Shown here piece after piece: positions 15,319 to 25,017 of a stretch of 39,256 nucleotides of DNA (positions within the stretch are counted from its first letter, which is position 1; each line of letters begins with the position of its first letter). This DNA comes from Chlorobiaceae bacterium (GTDB lineage Bacteria > Bacteroidota > Chlorobiia > Chlorobiales > Chlorobiaceae). The position numbers were made by a program, and so were the translations under genes. Below the pieces are notes generated by a model, which was not told the DNA's origin, ran no database searches, and saw only the letters and a list, made by a program, of their open reading frames with translations. The stretch is from NCBI GenBank assembly GCA_013334525.1, contig JAAXXK010000023.1, positions 1 through 39,256 on the forward strand. Reading direction: 5' to 3'.

Positions 15319-16611
15319 TCAGACTTCGCAGGTGCTCTTGCGACCGTAAAGATCGTGGGCCCGGCGGAGGATCTCCTCGCGGAAATCGGGATGGGCGATC
15401 GTGGCCAGCTCTTCGGCCCGCTGACGCAGGTTTTTGCCGTGCAGGTTGACGATCCCGTACTCAGTCACCACATACTGGACATGCGCCCTGGTGGTCACCA
15501 CTCCGGCTCCGGGCTTGAGCTGCGGGACGATGCGCGATTCACCCCTGCCGGTGGTCGAAGGCAGGGCGATAATGGGTTTGCCGCCCGGAGAGAGGGCCGC
15601 GCCCCGAATGAAATCCATCTGGCCGCCGACGCCGGAAAAATGCCTTATTCCAATTGAATCGGCGCAGACCTGGCCGGTCATGTCGATCTCGATTGCACTG
15701 TTGATGGCTGTAACTTTTGGATTTCTCCTGATCTCCCGGGTATCGTTGACGTAGTCGGAGCCGAGCATTTCGATCAGGGGATTGTCGTCGACAAAATCAT
15801 AGAGCTTCCTGGTTCCCATAAGGAAGCTGGCCACGATAATCTCGTTGTGCGTCTTCTTGTAGCGGCCTGTTATAACCCCTTTTTCGACCAGTTCCACCAC
15901 ACCATCGGAAAACATTTCGGAGTGGATGCCAAGGTCCCTGTGGCCGGTCAAAGCGGCCAGCGTCGCGTCTGGGATGGCGCCAATGCCCATCTGCAGGGTA
16001 GCCCCGTCCTCGACGATTGAGGCGACATGCTGGCCGATCTGCCGTTCCACCTCGCTCAACTCGTGGCGGGGCACTTCGGGCAGGGGATCGTCGACCTCAA
16101 CCAGCGAATCGATCTTGCTGACATGGAGAAGCCCATCTCCATGGGTACGCGGCATGTTGGGATTCACCTGGGCGATCACATGCTTTGCCGTATGCACCGC
16201 AGCCCGCGAGGCATCCACTGAGACCCCGAGAGAGCAGTAACCATGACGGTCCGGGGGAGAAACGTGGACCAGGGCCACATCAAGCGGCATGATGTTGTCG
16301 TAAAACATTGAGGGAACGTCGCTCAGGAAAATGGGAATGGCATCCGCATCACCGCACTGCACCGCCGATCGAACGTTTTTTCCGACAAAAAAAGCATTGA
16401 GCCTGAAGCTTTGCTGATACTCCGGCCTGACGTAGGGAGCGTCGCCTTCCGTATGCAGGCTGACGATCTCGACGTTCCTCAGTTGCGATGCCCGACCGAC
16501 CATCGCATCGATAAGCCGCCTTGGTGTTGCCGCCGCCGTGTGCAGGAAAACCCTGTCCCCGGAATTGATGGCCATGACGGCATCTTCTGCCGATATCATC
16601 CGATATCTCAT
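15319..16611 (-). CDS. Acetyl-CoA hydrolase/transferase family (4-hydroxybutyrate or succinyl-CoA:acetate CoA-transferase-like)
   Basis: A 430-residue class I-type CoA-transferase. The two-domain family layout is clear: N-terminal SGDRVFLHTAAATPRRLIDAM (about 17-37), the segment HVSPPDRHGYCSLGVSVD (about 116-133), GATLQMGIGAIPDATLAAL (about 203-221), GIHSEMFSDG with Glu232, the likely catalytic glutamate that forms the glutamyl-CoA intermediate, and late SGVGGQMDFIRGA and VTEYGIVNLHGK. These enzymes move CoA between acetyl-CoA and organic acids. The substrate pair cannot be decided; 4-hydroxybutyrate, butyrate and succinate are all possible. AAGGAG lies 7 bases before the ATG. It stands alone, between spacer debris and ftsZ. 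Confidence 0.85.
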   Translation of the reverse strand: MRYRMISAEDAVMAINSGDRVFLHTAAATPRRLIDAMVGRASQLRNVEIVSLHTEGDAPYVRPEYQQSFRLNAFFVGKNVRSAVQCGDADAIPIFLSDVPSMFYDNIMPLDVALVHVSPPDRHGYCSLGVSVDASRAAVHTAKHVIAQVNPNMPRTHGDGLLHVSKIDSLVEVDDPLPEVPRHELSEVERQIGQHVASIVEDGATLQMGIGAIPDATLAALTGHRDLGIHSEMFSDGVVELVEKGVITGRYKKTHNEIIVASFLMGTRKLYDFVDDNPLIEMLGSDYVNDTREIRRNPKVTAINSAIEIDMTGQVCADSIGIRHFSGVGGQMDFIRGAALSPGGKPIIALPSTTGRGESRIVPQLKPGAGVVTTRAHVQYVVTEYGIVNLHGKNLRQRAEELATIAHPDFREEILRRAHDLYGRKSTCEV

Positions 16612-16717
16612 GAAAAGCTCCTTCTTCTACTGTTTAAGGGTTCAATGGTGTTCCGGAATCACTGGGAGATCTTTTTAGGGAGCATTGCGATTTCAGGCGG
16701 AATTTTATTATACGGTA

Positions 16718-16739
16718 AAGCCGGGCATCAACCCGGCTT
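16718..16739 (-). terminator. Hairpin terminator after ftsZ
   Basis: AAGCCGGG/CCCGGCTT is a perfect 8-bp stem with a 6-base loop, 12 bases after the ftsZ stop. The T run beyond it is short, so termination may be partial; it still marks the end of the dcw cluster. Confidence 0.65.
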
Positions 16740-16751
16740 GCATGGTAAAGC

Positions 16752-18053
16752 TCACTGCAGGGGACCGTTGTTCTTTCGGCGCAGGTAAGCCGGGGTATCG
16801 GTCTGCCCTTTCTGAATCTGCTCGTCCTCTTCCGAATCAGCCGAAAATGAGTTCGGGCTGAACGTGGGCCGCACCGTCGCCCCTTCGGAATGGGCGATAT
16901 CGAGCGGTTCGTTTATGGAGCGGCTTCTCCTGATATAGGCCGGAATCCTGAGATCCTCTGCAACCTGCTCGGGAAATCCGGAGGGCTGCTGCGGGCGGAT
17001 AAATCCGGGGACAGGGGAGTGCTTGAGCGGTTTTAACTCCTTTGCGCCGGGCTGTGCCGCACCGCGGGGCTCCTCGCCGGGCTCCTTCCTTTTGAAACCC
17101 GTAACGATGACCGTGACGCGGATCTCTCCGGAAACCTGGGGCTCATCGACATAGCCATTGATGATTTTCGCCTCCTCCCCGACCTGCTCCTCGATATAGT
17201 TCATGGCATCCGACATGTCCCGCATGGTGACGTCTCCGGTGATGTTCACCAGCACCCCTTTGGCTCCCCTGACGGAAATGCCGTCCATGAGCGGGCTGTT
17301 GATGGCATCGGATGCGGCTTTCAGCGCCCGTCTCTCTCCGGCCGCAGCGGCAGATCCCATGACGGCATCGCCGGCTCCCTGCATGATGCTCCTCACATCG
17401 GCGAAATCGACATTGACGTGGCCGTGGCGGGTAATGATATCGGCGATGCCCTTCACTGCGCGGTAAAGCACATCGTTGGCCATGTTGTAGGCTTCGGTCG
17501 CGCTTACCCCCTCTTCTGCGATGCTCAGGATCTTTTCGTTTTCGACCAGGATGAGCGTATCGATATATTTGCGCAGTTCGGCAATTCCCCCGTCGGCGAT
17601 TTTGGCCTTGACCTGGCCTTCGAAGCTGAACGGCCTTGTGATGACCCCGATGGTGAGAATGCCCATGTTCCGGGCGATCGAGGCGACGACCGGCGCAGCA
17701 CCGGTTCCCGTGCCCTTGCCCATACCTGCGGCGATAACGACCAGATCCGCGCCGCGGAGCTGGGTTGCAATGACCTCGCGGTCATCTTCGGCAGCCTGGC
17801 GCCCCTTTGCGGGGTCAGCGCCTGCACCGAGCCCATTGGTCGCCTTCTTGCCGATCTGCACGCGTATCGGTGCTTTCGAATTCAGCAAAGCCTGACGATC
17901 CGTATTGAAAACGACGAATTCGGTGCCGCTGATCTTCCTGTCAATCATGTTGTTCACGGCATTGCCGCCACAACCCCCGACCCCGACAATCTTTATGTTC
18001 ACTCCGTGTGCCTGGTCGCTGTCGAACAGACCCGGGTCCAGTTCAAATGCCAT
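16752..18053 (-). CDS. ftsZ: Cell division GTPase FtsZ
   Basis: A 433-residue tubulin homologue that assembles the Z ring at midcell. The GTP-binding fold carries GGCGGNAVN (26-34 region) and the tubulin signature [12 protein letters not shown] (110-121); the T7-loop segment [11 protein letters not shown] (about 214-224) completes the GTPase site of the next subunit. The globular core ends near 320; a long Pro/Gly/Glu-rich linker follows, and the C-terminus ends [14 protein letters not shown], the conserved peptide that binds FtsA and other partners. A second copy of this motif, IPAYIRR (370-376), lies inside the linker. GAGGA precedes the ATG. It is the last gene of the dcw cluster, 34 bases after ftsA. 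Confidence 0.97.
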   Translation of the reverse strand: MAFELDPGLFDSDQAHGVNIKIVGVGGCGGNAVNNMIDRKISGTEFVVFNTDRQALLNSKAPIRVQIGKKATNGLGAGADPAKGRQAAEDDREVIATQLRGADLVVIAAGMGKGTGTGAAPVVASIARNMGILTIGVITRPFSFEGQVKAKIADGGIAELRKYIDTLILVENEKILSIAEEGVSATEAYNMANDVLYRAVKGIADIITRHGHVNVDFADVRSIMQGAGDAVMGSAAAAGERRALKAASDAINSPLMDGISVRGAKGVLVNITGDVTMRDMSDAMNYIEEQVGEEAKIINGYVDEPQVSGEIRVTVIVTGFKRKEPGEEPRGAAQPGAKELKPLKHSPVPGFIRPQQPSGFPEQVAEDLRIPAYIRRSRSINEPLDIAHSEGATVRPTFSPNSFSADSEEDEQIQKGQTDTPAYLRRKNNGPLQ

Positions 18054-18087
18054 GATGCTCTATCCTCTGTTTATCGTATCGTTATTT

Positions 18088-19401
18088 CTATAACTGGTCC
18101 CAGAACTTCTTCACCTTGTCGACCCATTTCTTGCCGTGCTGGGGCGAATCGAATGGGTGCTCGGCCGAGGAGACGACAACGGCTTCGGAGAGCTGTTCGG
18201 CTGAAGGAGAGGGGGCCGGAGGTGCGACCGTGCCGTAATCCTGGTAGAGGTTGTTCTGCAGGGAGTGCGCCACCAGGCCCATCACCGTCGCATACATAGG
18301 GTTGTTGATCGTCTCCTTGATGCCGCCGGAGACTCCTTCCGGATAACCGGTACGGACATCGAGCCCGAGAATGTCACGTGCAAGCTCTTCGGTACCGGGC
18401 AGAAGTGAACCGCCACCGGTTATGATAGCCCCTGCATTGAGGTATTCGTAATACCCGGAACGTTTGATGATGTCGCGGGCAAGTTCGAAAATCTCCATCA
18501 TGCGCGCCTCGATGATCACGGTCAGGGAGCTTTTCGGGAACGACTTCCGAGGCCGCCCCTCGATACCGTCGATCAGGATCTCCTCGTCCTGCTCAAGAGC
18601 CTTCGCATAGGCGCATCCATAGCGGATCTTGACCTCTTCGGCAACGTCGTTGAGCGCCTTGACCCCATAGGCGACGTCATGGGTCACGTCATTTGCCGCG
18701 ACCTTGATCACCTCGGAATACCGGATGGCGCCGTCGATGTAGATGGCAACCTCTGTCGTACCGCCGCCGATATCCATCACCACCACCCCGCTTTTCTTCT
18801 CGCTGTCCTTCATGACGGCCAGCCCCGAAGCTACAGGCTCAAAGGTCATTGCGCTGACCTCAAGCCCCGCCTTCTCGATGCACTGTTTGATGTTGCGGAT
18901 CTTGGTGCGAAGCCCGACGACGATATAGGCGCTGCCCCTCATGGTCGCTCCGGCCATGCCGATCGGATCAAGCACCCCGTCCTGGTCGTCCACGATGAAC
19001 TCCTGCGGGATGACGTGGATGATTTCGTGGTCGATGTCGAGATACCGTATGTTGGTCTTGGCCTTCTCGAGGAAACGCCTCACATCCGAATCGTTGACGA
19101 TGCCGGACTGGTTGACGCTGATTTCGGAATTGCTGTAAATGCAGTGGACGTGCGCGCCGGAGATACCGACGTTGACCCCCTTGATCTTTATCGAAGACTC
19201 CCGCTCAGCATCAGCAACGGCCGCCCTGATGGCATCGACGGTTTTATTGATATTGACGACAGTCGCCCTCTGGAGCCCCTCGGAATTGGAGCGCCCCTTT
19301 CCAAGCACGTTAAGTTTGCCTACGTCATCCTTTTCGGCGACCACCACACAAACCTTGGTTGTACCTATATCGAGCCCGATTACAATGTTGCTCTTCAGCA
19401 T
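18088..19401 (-). CDS. ftsA: Cell division protein FtsA
   Basis: A 437-residue actin-family ATPase that tethers FtsZ to the inner membrane. Phosphate-1 segment IGLDIGTTKVCVVVAE lies at about 7-22, the SHS2/1C domain follows (about 85-170), phosphate-2 is MDIGGGTTEVAIY, and the adenosine motif is ITGGGSLLPG near the end. After a Pro/Ser-rich linker the C-terminus KKWVDKVKKFWDQL is a basic-aromatic amphipathic helix, the usual membrane-targeting sequence. I chose the ATG at 19401; an in-frame TTG at 19419 overlapping the ftsQ stop would add six residues. Neither start has a strong ribosome-binding site, so translation is probably coupled to ftsQ. Confidence 0.95.
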   Translation of the reverse strand: MLKSNIVIGLDIGTTKVCVVVAEKDDVGKLNVLGKGRSNSEGLQRATVVNINKTVDAIRAAVADAERESSIKIKGVNVGISGAHVHCIYSNSEISVNQSGIVNDSDVRRFLEKAKTNIRYLDIDHEIIHVIPQEFIVDDQDGVLDPIGMAGATMRGSAYIVVGLRTKIRNIKQCIEKAGLEVSAMTFEPVASGLAVMKDSEKKSGVVVMDIGGGTTEVAIYIDGAIRYSEVIKVAANDVTHDVAYGVKALNDVAEEVKIRYGCAYAKALEQDEEILIDGIEGRPRKSFPKSSLTVIIEARMMEIFELARDIIKRSGYYEYLNAGAIITGGGSLLPGTEELARDILGLDVRTGYPEGVSGGIKETINNPMYATVMGLVAHSLQNNLYQDYGTVAPPAPSPSAEQLSEAVVVSSAEHPFDSPQHGKKWVDKVKKFWDQL

Positions 19402-19415
19402 GAGATCTTTAATGT

Positions 19416-20357
19416 TCAATGATGTTCAACGGGAGTCTGGTTGCCTGTCGGCATAGCCCCCTGTGCCGATGGCGCTGCGGGAGTTACAGGGATCACCACT
19501 TCCCGTGCGAACACTCTGTCCTGAAAACGAAGGTCGACCGACTCATAACAATCAATACCCTTTTTTGCAACAACCTTTTGCCAGAATATCTCGAATTTTT
19601 TCAATTTTTCCTTGAAGTTGCCGTCATTGCCTATAATAAATCGGATAGGAGAGCCGGATACGGAAAACCATGACTGATTTGCCGGGGAAAGATGGATTTC
19701 AGAAAGCATCAGGCCTGCGTGAGACGACTCGGCAAACGCTGCGAGAATATCTACGAGCAACTTCTGTTCATCGACTTTCAGGCGGCTTGTCCCGTTCACG
19801 CCATAGCTGTTTGCGCTTATGCCGTATACCGGTGTAAGGCGGTGAAACCGTCCCGATATCCCATTATCGGGAAGAAGCACTCCCTCTGTGTCGATAATGA
19901 GGCGACTCTCTCCGTTGACGGCAACAGCCGCCGGCCGACGCTCCTGGATCCTGAGCCTGAGGATTCCGTTCAGCTCCCGGCTTGTCTGCATCTGCCTGAT
20001 ATAGGGCTGCTGGCCCAGCGCCCTGCGGATCTCCTCCAACCTGACATCGTCCAGCGTCCTTCCCTTGAAAACCTGAAGTCGCCGTTCGATCTCCTGTGCA
20101 GGGACGAGGCTGGTGCCGCTGACCACCACCCGATTGACCATCACCCCCTTTTTCCACTTCTCCGCATACCAGGACAGGGCCGCAATGGCCCCGAGCAAAA
20201 GCACCACCAGGGTTGTGATGACCGGCGTCGAACCAAGGATACGACGCGCCTTTCCTTTCGGAGAGCCTTTTCCGGTCAGGGGCGGATCGGGGCTGAACTC
20301 CAGAACCGGCTCCTGCTGCAGGCCTGTTCGACCTTTGTTATGGTTTGAACGGGTCAT
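19416..20357 (-). CDS. ftsQ: Cell division protein FtsQ (POTRA domain)
   Basis: A 313-residue bitopic protein of the FtsQ/DivIB type. A charged cytoplasmic tail (about 1-40) precedes one membrane helix (about 43-64, TPVITTLVVLLLGAIAALSWY), then the POTRA domain starting VNRVVVSGTSLVPAQEIERRL and an FtsQ domain with SRLIIDTEGVLLP. It recruits FtsL and partners to the septum. The start is one of three nearby ATGs (20357, 20366, 20384); 20357 is preceded by AGGAATGGAAACG and keeps the overlap with murB to 20 bases. The Pro-rich C-terminal tail is variable in the family. Confidence 0.88.
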   Translation of the reverse strand: MTRSNHNKGRTGLQQEPVLEFSPDPPLTGKGSPKGKARRILGSTPVITTLVVLLLGAIAALSWYAEKWKKGVMVNRVVVSGTSLVPAQEIERRLQVFKGRTLDDVRLEEIRRALGQQPYIRQMQTSRELNGILRLRIQERRPAAVAVNGESRLIIDTEGVLLPDNGISGRFHRLTPVYGISANSYGVNGTSRLKVDEQKLLVDILAAFAESSHAGLMLSEIHLSPANQSWFSVSGSPIRFIIGNDGNFKEKLKKFEIFWQKVVAKKGIDCYESVDLRFQDRVFAREVVIPVTPAAPSAQGAMPTGNQTPVEHH

Positions 20358-21282
20358 CGTTTCCATTCCTGTTATAACCGACAAGCGTCAGGTCCAGTTC
20401 CAGAGTCACCCCGAAACGCGAACTCACCTCCTGCCTGGCAAATCTTGCCAGGTCGAGTACATCGCCCGATGTGGCGCCGCCGTCATTGACGATCGAATTG
20501 GCATTGGACAAAGAGATCGAAGCGCCCCCGATATATTTACCCCTCAAGCCGCAGGCATCGATCAGATCGCCGGCCGATGAGCCTTGCAGCCCCGATGCCT
20601 CGAGGGGAATCCTGAACACGCTTCCTGTCGAGGCTTCCGGCTGGAGCGTTACTGATGACCGCTCAATGCCGGCGGCATCAAAAGCCCTCCCTGCAACCTT
20701 TTTTTCTTTCGGAGAGAGCCTCTTCATCCTGAACGCCGCGCCAAGGATGACATCGTCCTCAGCCAAGGGCGGACATGAGGAGGTCCACTCCTTTTTCCTG
20801 AGGCGCCGGACACGGCCGTTTCTCAGGATATCGATCCATTCGGCATGGTCGAGGATTCGCCGTCCGACAATGCCTGCGTTCCTGCGCAAGGCTCCGCCGA
20901 CAGTCCCGGAAACGCTTTCGAGCTGTTCCATTCCCCCCAGCGATGCCTGCTGTGAGCGTGCAAGAAGCATCGGGACAGAAACCCCCGCATCGGCCTCAAC
21001 GATCTCTCCGTCGATGGAGATGCGGTCAAGGAAATGGGTCGCGATGACCGCGCCGCGAAACCCCTTGTCGTTCACCAGGAGGGAGCGACCCCTGCCCAGG
21101 ATGAAAAACGGGAACCCGAGCGCCTTGAAAAATCCGAATGCGCTGGCCAGGTCCGAACGGTCGCGCGGTTTGACGAGAAAATCCGCCGTCCCACCGATCC
21201 TGATCCCGGTATAGGGCGCCAGAGGCTCTGCTATGGCCACGGGCCCCCTGACCAGACGAATAAGCTCCTGTGTCGATATCAT
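20338..21282 (-). CDS. murB: UDP-N-acetylenolpyruvoylglucosamine reductase, divergent
   Basis: A 314-residue FAD enzyme reducing UDP-GlcNAc-enolpyruvate to UDP-MurNAc, the first committed muramic acid step. The fold is clear: [14 protein letters not shown] (27-40), GFRGAVI (74-80), [13 protein letters not shown] (125-137), TGSVFRIP with Ser221, the proton-donor serine position, and [17 protein letters not shown] (250-266). Several core motifs are altered: GGGSNLL is GRGRSLL (63-69), GxPGSVGG is VSGTVGG, and the final EVRxxG-type acid is Asp297 in DLTLVG. The ATG at 21282 overlaps the murC stop as ATGA; a GTG at 21321 is possible but less likely. Place in the dcw cluster supports the murB role. 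Confidence 0.88.
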   Translation of the reverse strand: MISTQELIRLVRGPVAIAEPLAPYTGIRIGGTADFLVKPRDRSDLASAFGFFKALGFPFFILGRGRSLLVNDKGFRGAVIATHFLDRISIDGEIVEADAGVSVPMLLARSQQASLGGMEQLESVSGTVGGALRRNAGIVGRRILDHAEWIDILRNGRVRRLRKKEWTSSCPPLAEDDVILGAAFRMKRLSPKEKKVAGRAFDAAGIERSSVTLQPEASTGSVFRIPLEASGLQGSSAGDLIDACGLRGKYIGGASISLSNANSIVNDGGATSGDVLDLARFARQEVSSRFGVTLELDLTLVGYNRNGNDDPFKP

Positions 21283-22697
21283 GGCACCTGGCTGCTTGGG
21301 TTGCCGAAAGTCTCGAGGCACAGGCCGGCGAACTGCGTTGCAGTCTGGGTGATGTCCCCTGCCCCCATGAACAGGATCAGCGTCCCGCCGGCAGCTTCCG
21401 ACTGGAGAGCCGTCAAAAGAGGCTCCCGTCCATCTGCGTAAACGACGTTTTTCGCGCCCGCACGCCTTGCCGCCTCGGCGACCAGCTCACCGGTGACTCC
21501 CGGATAATCTGAGGCCTGCTCCCTGGAGGGGTAGATCCCCGCGACATAAACCGTATCGGCACGGGAGAGCGCCCAGCCGAACTCATCGGCGAATTCTGCC
21601 GTGCGCGAAAACAGGTGCGGCTGGAAAACGGCGACGATCCTGTGCTCCTTCCACCCCTCCCTGGCAGCCCTGACCGTAGCCTTGACCTCCGACGGATGGT
21701 GTGCGTAGTCGTCGATGACAAGCAGGCCGCCAGGACCGGCATACTTGAGCTGGAATCGACGGCGCATGCCGCTGTAACGACCAAGGCCGGCAATGATGCG
21801 CTCGGGCGGCAGGCCGAGCTCAAGGCCGGTCGAGAACGCAGCCAGGGCATTGAGCACGTTGTGCCTGCCGGGCACGCTGAGCCGGACCCCGCCGTATACC
21901 TCGCCGAAGGCCCTGACCGTGAAGAGGGAACCCGCTTCGCTGAGTTCGATGTCGCACGCCATGACGTCCGCCGGCTCTTCGATTCCGAAGGTGGTATACC
22001 TGCGGTTCAGCCGGGGAATGAGCCTCCTGATTTCAGGCCAGTCGACGCAGCAGATGACGCGACCGTAGAAGGGCACCTTGTTGGCGAACTGCGCAAAGCT
22101 GTCGCGCAGGTTCTCCATGGTGCCATAGGTGTCCATGTGCTCCGACTCAAGGCTGTTGACCACGGCCACGGTCGGGGTCAGCTTCAGGAAGGCCCGGTCG
22201 TACTCGTCGGCCTCGATCACCATGTACTTTCCCTCGCCGACCACGGTACTGCCTTTCAGGAAATCCGAGACCCCGCCGATCATGACGGTAGGCGACTCTC
22301 CCGCATCGAGCAGCATGGTTGCGATCATGGCCGTGGTGGTCGTTTTGCCATGGGTACCGGAAACACAGACCCCGTATTTATAGCGCATCAGCTCGCCAAG
22401 CATCTCGTCCCGCTTGATCACCGGAATCCCGAGCTTTTCTGCGGCAAGGATCTCCACATTGCTGTCAGGCCGAACCGCCGAGGAGTAAACGACCACATCG
22501 CTCGTACCGACATGCTCTGCCTGGTGCCCCTGGTAAATGATGGCCCCGAGCTCCCTGAGCTTGTCGATAACCTCACCCGAGGCCAGGTCCGACCCGCTGA
22601 CCGAAAAGCCGTATTTCAGGAGCAATTCGGCTATTGCGCTCATGCCGGCACCGCCAATGCCGACTATATGGACGTTTCTTGTTCTTCCCAGTTCCAT
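21279..22697 (-). CDS. murC: UDP-N-acetylmuramate-L-alanine ligase
   Basis: A 472-residue cytoplasmic Mur ligase that uses ATP to add L-Ala to UDP-MurNAc. Seen: the N-terminal UDP-binding Rossmann motif [17 protein letters not shown] (10-26), the ATP loop [11 protein letters not shown] (114-124), the domain-3 linker segment [12 protein letters not shown], and the [14 protein letters not shown] signature with the catalytic-region histidines. Length is typical. AAGGAG precedes the ATG at a rather long distance of 11 bases. It follows murG by 14 bases and overlaps murB by 4 bases. Confidence 0.97.
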   Translation of the reverse strand: MELGRTRNVHIVGIGGAGMSAIAELLLKYGFSVSGSDLASGEVIDKLRELGAIIYQGHQAEHVGTSDVVVYSSAVRPDSNVEILAAEKLGIPVIKRDEMLGELMRYKYGVCVSGTHGKTTTTAMIATMLLDAGESPTVMIGGVSDFLKGSTVVGEGKYMVIEADEYDRAFLKLTPTVAVVNSLESEHMDTYGTMENLRDSFAQFANKVPFYGRVICCVDWPEIRRLIPRLNRRYTTFGIEEPADVMACDIELSEAGSLFTVRAFGEVYGGVRLSVPGRHNVLNALAAFSTGLELGLPPERIIAGLGRYSGMRRRFQLKYAGPGGLLVIDDYAHHPSEVKATVRAAREGWKEHRIVAVFQPHLFSRTAEFADEFGWALSRADTVYVAGIYPSREQASDYPGVTGELVAEAARRAGAKNVVYADGREPLLTALQSEAAGGTLILFMGAGDITQTATQFAGLCLETFGNPSSQVP

Positions 22698-22711
22698 GTA
22701 AAAGGCACTCC

Positions 22712-23806
22712 TTACTTTTTTGATAGTGCGATGATTCTTGCCGCCAGTTCGGCTGCGGCTCCGGGATGGCCCTGTATCCTGCTCGACTCACCCATGCGCG
22801 CAAGCGCGTCGCGGTTTTCGAGAAGGGCAAGGATGGTGGACAGCGACCCGTCGTCGGCGAGACGGTCGTCCTCAATCATGAGCGACGCCCCGGCCTTTAC
22901 CATGGCGAGGCCGTTGTGCCGCTGATGGTCAGCCGCAGCATGGGGATATGGAACCAGAACGGATGGCTTGCCAAGGTTGGTCAGCTCCGCCAGCGTAGAG
23001 GCCCCGGCCCTGCATACCACAAGATCGGCGGCCGCGTATGCGGCTCCCATCTGCTGGATATAGGGGGCGATCCAGATCGTACCGGAAGGAGCAACCGTTG
23101 CCCGGACCCGGTCGAAGTCCAGCTTGCCGGTTTGCCAGATCAGGTTGACCTTGCCGGCCAGGGGCTCGAAAAATCGCAGCATGGCATTGTTGATCGAGCG
23201 AGCCCCCAGGCTTCCGCCAAACACCAGCAGGGTAGGCAGCTCCCTTTCGAGCCCGAAACGGCTGCGGCAGTCATGCTGATCCTCCGGAGAAAAATCCCTC
23301 GCCGGGTTTCCGGTCACGAACAACGACGACCTCCCCTTGAAAAAGCGCAGGCTCTCCGCAAAAGAGAGATGAACCTCGGTCGCCATGCGCGACAGCAAAC
23401 GGGTCGTCACGCCGGGAAATGCATTCTGCTCCTGGATCAGGGTTTTGCGCCCCATAAGCTGTGCGGCCAGCAGCACCGGGGCGCTGACGTACCCGCCCGT
23501 GCCGACGACCACATCGGGATTCTCCCGCCGGATGATCGCCATAGACTGGCTGATGGCCAATGCGAAATCGGCGAGCACCCCGGCATTGGTGATAATGTCC
23601 CGAACCGAGCGGCCGCGCTTCAGCCCCCTGGCCGGAAGGAGGTGCAGGCGGTAGCCAAGCCGGGGAACCTCGGTGGCCTCGATGCCGCCTGCCGTTCCGG
23701 CAAAAGAGATCCTGATATCCGGTACGGCTTTGATCAGCTCCGCCGCCATGGCTACGCCGGGGTAGAGGTGCCCCCCGGTTCCTCCTCCTGCGAAGAGCAC
23801 GTTCAT
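22712..23806 (-). CDS. murG: Lipid II synthase MurG (UDP-GlcNAc transferase)
   Basis: A 364-residue GT28 glycosyltransferase, peripheral on the inner face of the membrane, that adds GlcNAc to lipid I to form lipid II. The N-terminal [16 protein letters not shown] (6-21) is the acceptor-side glycine loop, a second glycine loop [14 protein letters not shown] lies at about 102-115, and the donor site contains [11 protein letters not shown] and [11 protein letters not shown] with [18 protein letters not shown]. The ATG overlaps the ftsW stop as ATGA. Confidence 0.97.
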   Translation of the reverse strand: MNVLFAGGGTGGHLYPGVAMAAELIKAVPDIRISFAGTAGGIEATEVPRLGYRLHLLPARGLKRGRSVRDIITNAGVLADFALAISQSMAIIRRENPDVVVGTGGYVSAPVLLAAQLMGRKTLIQEQNAFPGVTTRLLSRMATEVHLSFAESLRFFKGRSSLFVTGNPARDFSPEDQHDCRSRFGLERELPTLLVFGGSLGARSINNAMLRFFEPLAGKVNLIWQTGKLDFDRVRATVAPSGTIWIAPYIQQMGAAYAAADLVVCRAGASTLAELTNLGKPSVLVPYPHAAADHQRHNGLAMVKAGASLMIEDDRLADDGSLSTILALLENRDALARMGESSRIQGHPGAAAELAARIIALSKK

Positions 23807-25017
23807 TGCGCACCCCCTTTCGATTCGAGCAGCGCCTGCGCCCTGGCCTGTACCTCGGCCTTTTTCTTGAAACGCGATATGCTCACCAGGATGCCGACGC
23901 CAAGGGAGTTGAACAGGAGCGCCGTACCCCCGTAGCTTATGAACGGCAGCGCCACGCCCGTAGTCGGCAGCAGATGGCTCGCGACGGCGATGTTGATGAA
24001 GGCGAACAGCGTGATGGCGATCGTGATGCCGATGGCCACATAGCGGCCGAAAATGTCGGGGGCATGCTTGGAAATGATAATGCCGCAGATGAAAAATCCC
24101 GCAAAAAGCGTCAGGATGACCAGCGCGCCGATAAAGCCGTACTCTTCACCGATGACGACGAATACGAAATCGTTGTACGAGAGGGGAAGGTAGAGCTCCC
24201 GCTGCTTGCTGGCGCCGATGCCGAGGCCGAACAGCCCGCCGTTGCCAAGGCCCAGCAGCGCCTGGCGCACCTGGTAGCTCAGCTGCTTTTCGCCACCGCC
24301 GAACGCGACGAGGCGGGCGACGCGGTAGGGCGCCGCAATGGCGAACACCGCCGCGATAGGGATCAGCAGCGAAGCTGTCGCAAGAAGGTGCTTGACCCTT
24401 ATGCCGCCGATAAACATCAGCGTAAAGCCAATGAGCGCGATGAGTGACGCCGTGCTGAAGTTCGGTTCGAGGGCGACCAGCGTGACCACGGTCATAAGCA
24501 GGATCAGCATCGGGTAGTAGCCGGTCTGGAGATCCTTGATGTAGGTGCGCTTTTCACTGAGCAGCCGGGAAAAATGGAAGATGATCGCATACTTGGCAAG
24601 ATCGGAGGCCTGGAACTTCAGCGGGCCGAAACCGAGCCAGCGGGCGGCGCCATGAATAATATGCACGAGTTTGAGCACCAGGAGGGAGGCAAGAAGCCCC
24701 ATGCTGACGAACAGCAGGAGTTTGCTGATCTTCCTGAAAAAATGGTAGTCCATGTTGCCGACGAAAACGATGAGCAGCATCCCCGCCACGGCAAAGGTCA
24801 GCTGGCGCCAGAGAAAGTACTGCTGATCGGAAAACTTCTCTTCTGCCCAACCCGCACCACTGCTGTAAACCACGACGATCCCGATGCACATCAGGAGCGC
24901 GACGATCAGCAGCAGCAGTTTTCCGGCGACACTCTCGCCGAGGCTCTGCGGGCCCAGATCCATCTCCTCCGGCTGGTCAGCCGATCCGGTGATGCTTGAA
25001 ATGTCGAAGTTCAGCAT
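23803..25017 (-). CDS. ftsW: Septal peptidoglycan polymerase FtsW
   Basis: A 404-residue SEDS-family protein with about ten membrane helices that polymerises lipid II at the septum together with FtsI. Family marks: VVYSSGAGWA (about 49-58), GAARWLGFGPLKFQASDLAKYA (about 124-145, the conserved R-W-G-Q/ASE-like region), LEPNFSTASLIALIGF, GLFGLGIGASKQRELYLPLSYNDFVF and the last-loop motif LLPTTGVALPFISYGG. A cytoplasmic tail of about 30 residues ends the protein. The ATG overlaps the murD stop by 7 bases. FtsW rather than RodA because of its dcw position. Confidence 0.96.
   Translation of the reverse strand: MLNFDISSITGSADQPEEMDLGPQSLGESVAGKLLLLIVALLMCIGIVVVYSSGAGWAEEKFSDQQYFLWRQLTFAVAGMLLIVFVGNMDYHFFRKISKLLLFVSMGLLASLLVLKLVHIIHGAARWLGFGPLKFQASDLAKYAIIFHFSRLLSEKRTYIKDLQTGYYPMLILLMTVVTLVALEPNFSTASLIALIGFTLMFIGGIRVKHLLATASLLIPIAAVFAIAAPYRVARLVAFGGGEKQLSYQVRQALLGLGNGGLFGLGIGASKQRELYLPLSYNDFVFVVIGEEYGFIGALVILTLFAGFFICGIIISKHAPDIFGRYVAIGITIAITLFAFINIAVASHLLPTTGVALPFISYGGTALLFNSLGVGILVSISRFKKKAEVQARAQALLESKGGAQ

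Noticed and set aside
21615-22925. 436-codon plus-strand open frame
   Set aside because: Antisense to murC and the start of murG; low-complexity composition and no family resemblance.
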